Assembly: GCF_001507535.1 (NCBI RefSeq)
Contig: NZ_LQBN01000003.1
Location: 62,001-126,000, forward strand
Length of the DNA: 64,000 nucleotides
From: Thiomicrospira sp. WB1
GTDB taxonomy: Bacteria > Pseudomonadota > Gammaproteobacteria > Thiomicrospirales > Thiomicrospiraceae
Direction: 5' to 3'
The notes beneath the pieces were generated by a model. The model was not told the origin of the DNA. It ran no database searches and was given only the letters and a program-made list of their open reading frames with translations. Numbering within the stretch: the stretch's first letter is position 1; each line of letters opens with the position of its first letter. Below are positions 63,246 to 64,000 of the stretch, piece after piece. Made by a program: the position numbers and the translations under genes.

Positions 63246-64000
63246 GTGAGTCCTTTGACATCCAACGCATTCGGTCCCAGTTTCCGATTCTGGCTCAGAC
63301 CGAAAATGGTCACCCGCTGATTTACCTGGACAGTGGGGCCACCACGCAAAAGCCGCAAAGCGTGATTGATGCGGTGGCGCAATATTATCGCCACGACAAC
63401 GCCAACGTTCACCGTGGGGTCTATGCGTTAAGCGAGCGGGCGACCGAGGCGTATGAGGGTGTGCGAGACCGAGTGGTCGACTTTGTTCATGCGTCGTCGC
63501 GCAAGGAGGTGGTGTTTGTGCGCGGCGCCACCGAGGCGATTAATCTGGTCGCCCAAAGTTACGGACGGGCGTTTTTGCAGGCCGGGGATGAAGTGCTGAT
63601 CACCGAGCTGGAGCACCATTCCAATATTGTTCCCTGGCAGTTTCTGCGGGACCAGATCGGCATTAAGCTGGTGGTGGTACCAATCAATGAACGCGGTGAA
63701 GTGCCGCTGGCGGATTATGAAGCCGCTTTGTCAGAGCGAACGAAACTGGTGGCGATTTCACATATGTCCAATGCGCTGGGCACCATTAATGATGTGGCCG
63801 CCATGACGCGTCTGGCCAAACAGAAAGGCGCGCAGGTGCTGGTGGATGGTGCCCAGGCGATTGCTCATTTGCCTGTCGATGTGCAAGCGATTGGTTGCGA
63901 TTTTTATGTGTTTTCCGGGCATAAAATGTATGGCCCCACCGGCGTAGGCGTGCTCTGGGCCAGAGAAGCGCTATTGGATCGCATGCCGCCCTATCAGGGC
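63242..64000 (+). CDS. sufS: cysteine desulfurase SufS, N-terminal part
   Basis: Partial: 253 codons visible, cut by the right window edge. A class V PLP enzyme that takes sulfur from cysteine for Fe-S assembly. IYLDSGATTQKP, NVHRGVYALSERAT, ELEHHSNIVPW and VFSGHKMYGPTG (PLP Lys228) are conserved in group II (SufS-like) desulfurases. The active-site cysteine loop lies beyond the window. The order sufB-C-D-S is standard. Confidence 0.96.
   Translation, partial: MSESFDIQRIRSQFPILAQTENGHPLIYLDSGATTQKPQSVIDAVAQYYRHDNANVHRGVYALSERATEAYEGVRDRVVDFVHASSRKEVVFVRGATEAINLVAQSYGRAFLQAGDEVLITELEHHSNIVPWQFLRDQIGIKLVVVPINERGEVPLADYEAALSERTKLVAISHMSNALGTINDVAAMTRLAKQKGAQVLVDGAQAIAHLPVDVQAIGCDFYVFSGHKMYGPTGVGVLWAREALLDRMPPYQG

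Noticed and set aside
1-64000. CRISPR array, prophage or insertion sequence
   Set aside because: No regular direct-repeat and spacer array, no transposase, integrase or phage structural gene was found. The recurring palindrome is too widely spaced to be a CRISPR repeat.

Overview
This window is a gene-dense stretch of about 55-57% GC (estimated by eye) from a Gram-negative gammaproteobacterium. The evidence is an LPS inner-core pathway (waaA, kdsD, hldE, gmhA, a PagL-like deacylase), a DAP-type murE, dcw-cluster order, lgt-thyA-folA, znuABC and sufBCDS. A complete ectoine operon and two chemoreceptors plus cheW suggest a motile, halotolerant, probably marine bacterium. I cannot fix the genus from sequence alone.

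Layout. 0-2 kb (minus): waaA N-terminus, kdsD, pagL-like gene. 2-16 kb (plus): hldE, gmhA, glk, then a glycogen island (glgC, GH57 enzyme, malQ, glgB, glgA, glgP). 16-18 kb: DUF3392 membrane protein, greB, LPP20-like lipoprotein, small acidic protein. 18-23 kb: ectA-ectB-ectC-ask plus an overlapping TPR membrane protein. 23-26 kb: CxxC thioredoxin-fold protein, TolC-like protein and a minimal HlyD-like adaptor, then a secreted unknown on the minus strand and tRNA-Arg(CCT). 26-32 kb: hrpB, a PAS-GGDEF cyclase and a DUF2062 gene (minus), and rnpB. 32-46 kb: a dcw cluster ordered mraZ-rsmH-ftsZ-ftsL-ftsI-murE-murF-mraY-murD-ftsW-murG-SDR. 46-50 kb: chemoreceptor, HDOD protein, cheW, Gln-rich periplasmic protein. 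50-53 kb: lgt-thyA-folA. 53-56 kb: a CZB-type chemoreceptor and a repeat-rich noncoding stretch. 56-59 kb: znuBC/znuA plus a degenerate COG0523-like protein. 59-64 kb: sufB-sufC-sufD-sufS (sufS cut by the window edge).

The outstanding signal is a perfect 12-bp palindrome, ACCAGGCCTGGT, present 14 times in 64 kb (about 0.004 expected for a random 12-mer). Ten copies lie in intergenic gaps, including inside operons, and several have flanking bases that vary in a matched way so the dyad is kept. Four lie inside genes and are always read as Gln-Ala-Trp. Copies are spaced fairly evenly, about 4.6 kb apart. I know of no described element with this sequence; it behaves like a genome-wide DNA signal.

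Other notable points: ftsZ sits between rsmH and ftsL instead of at the end of the dcw cluster, while murC, murB, ddl, ftsQ and ftsA are absent and an SDR gene is coupled to murG. A 128-bp nested inverted-repeat structure at 55.55-55.68 kb contains one copy of the palindrome. The suf promoter carries a near-consensus IscR type 1 dyad. mraZ has four GTGG boxes in exact 10-bp phase.
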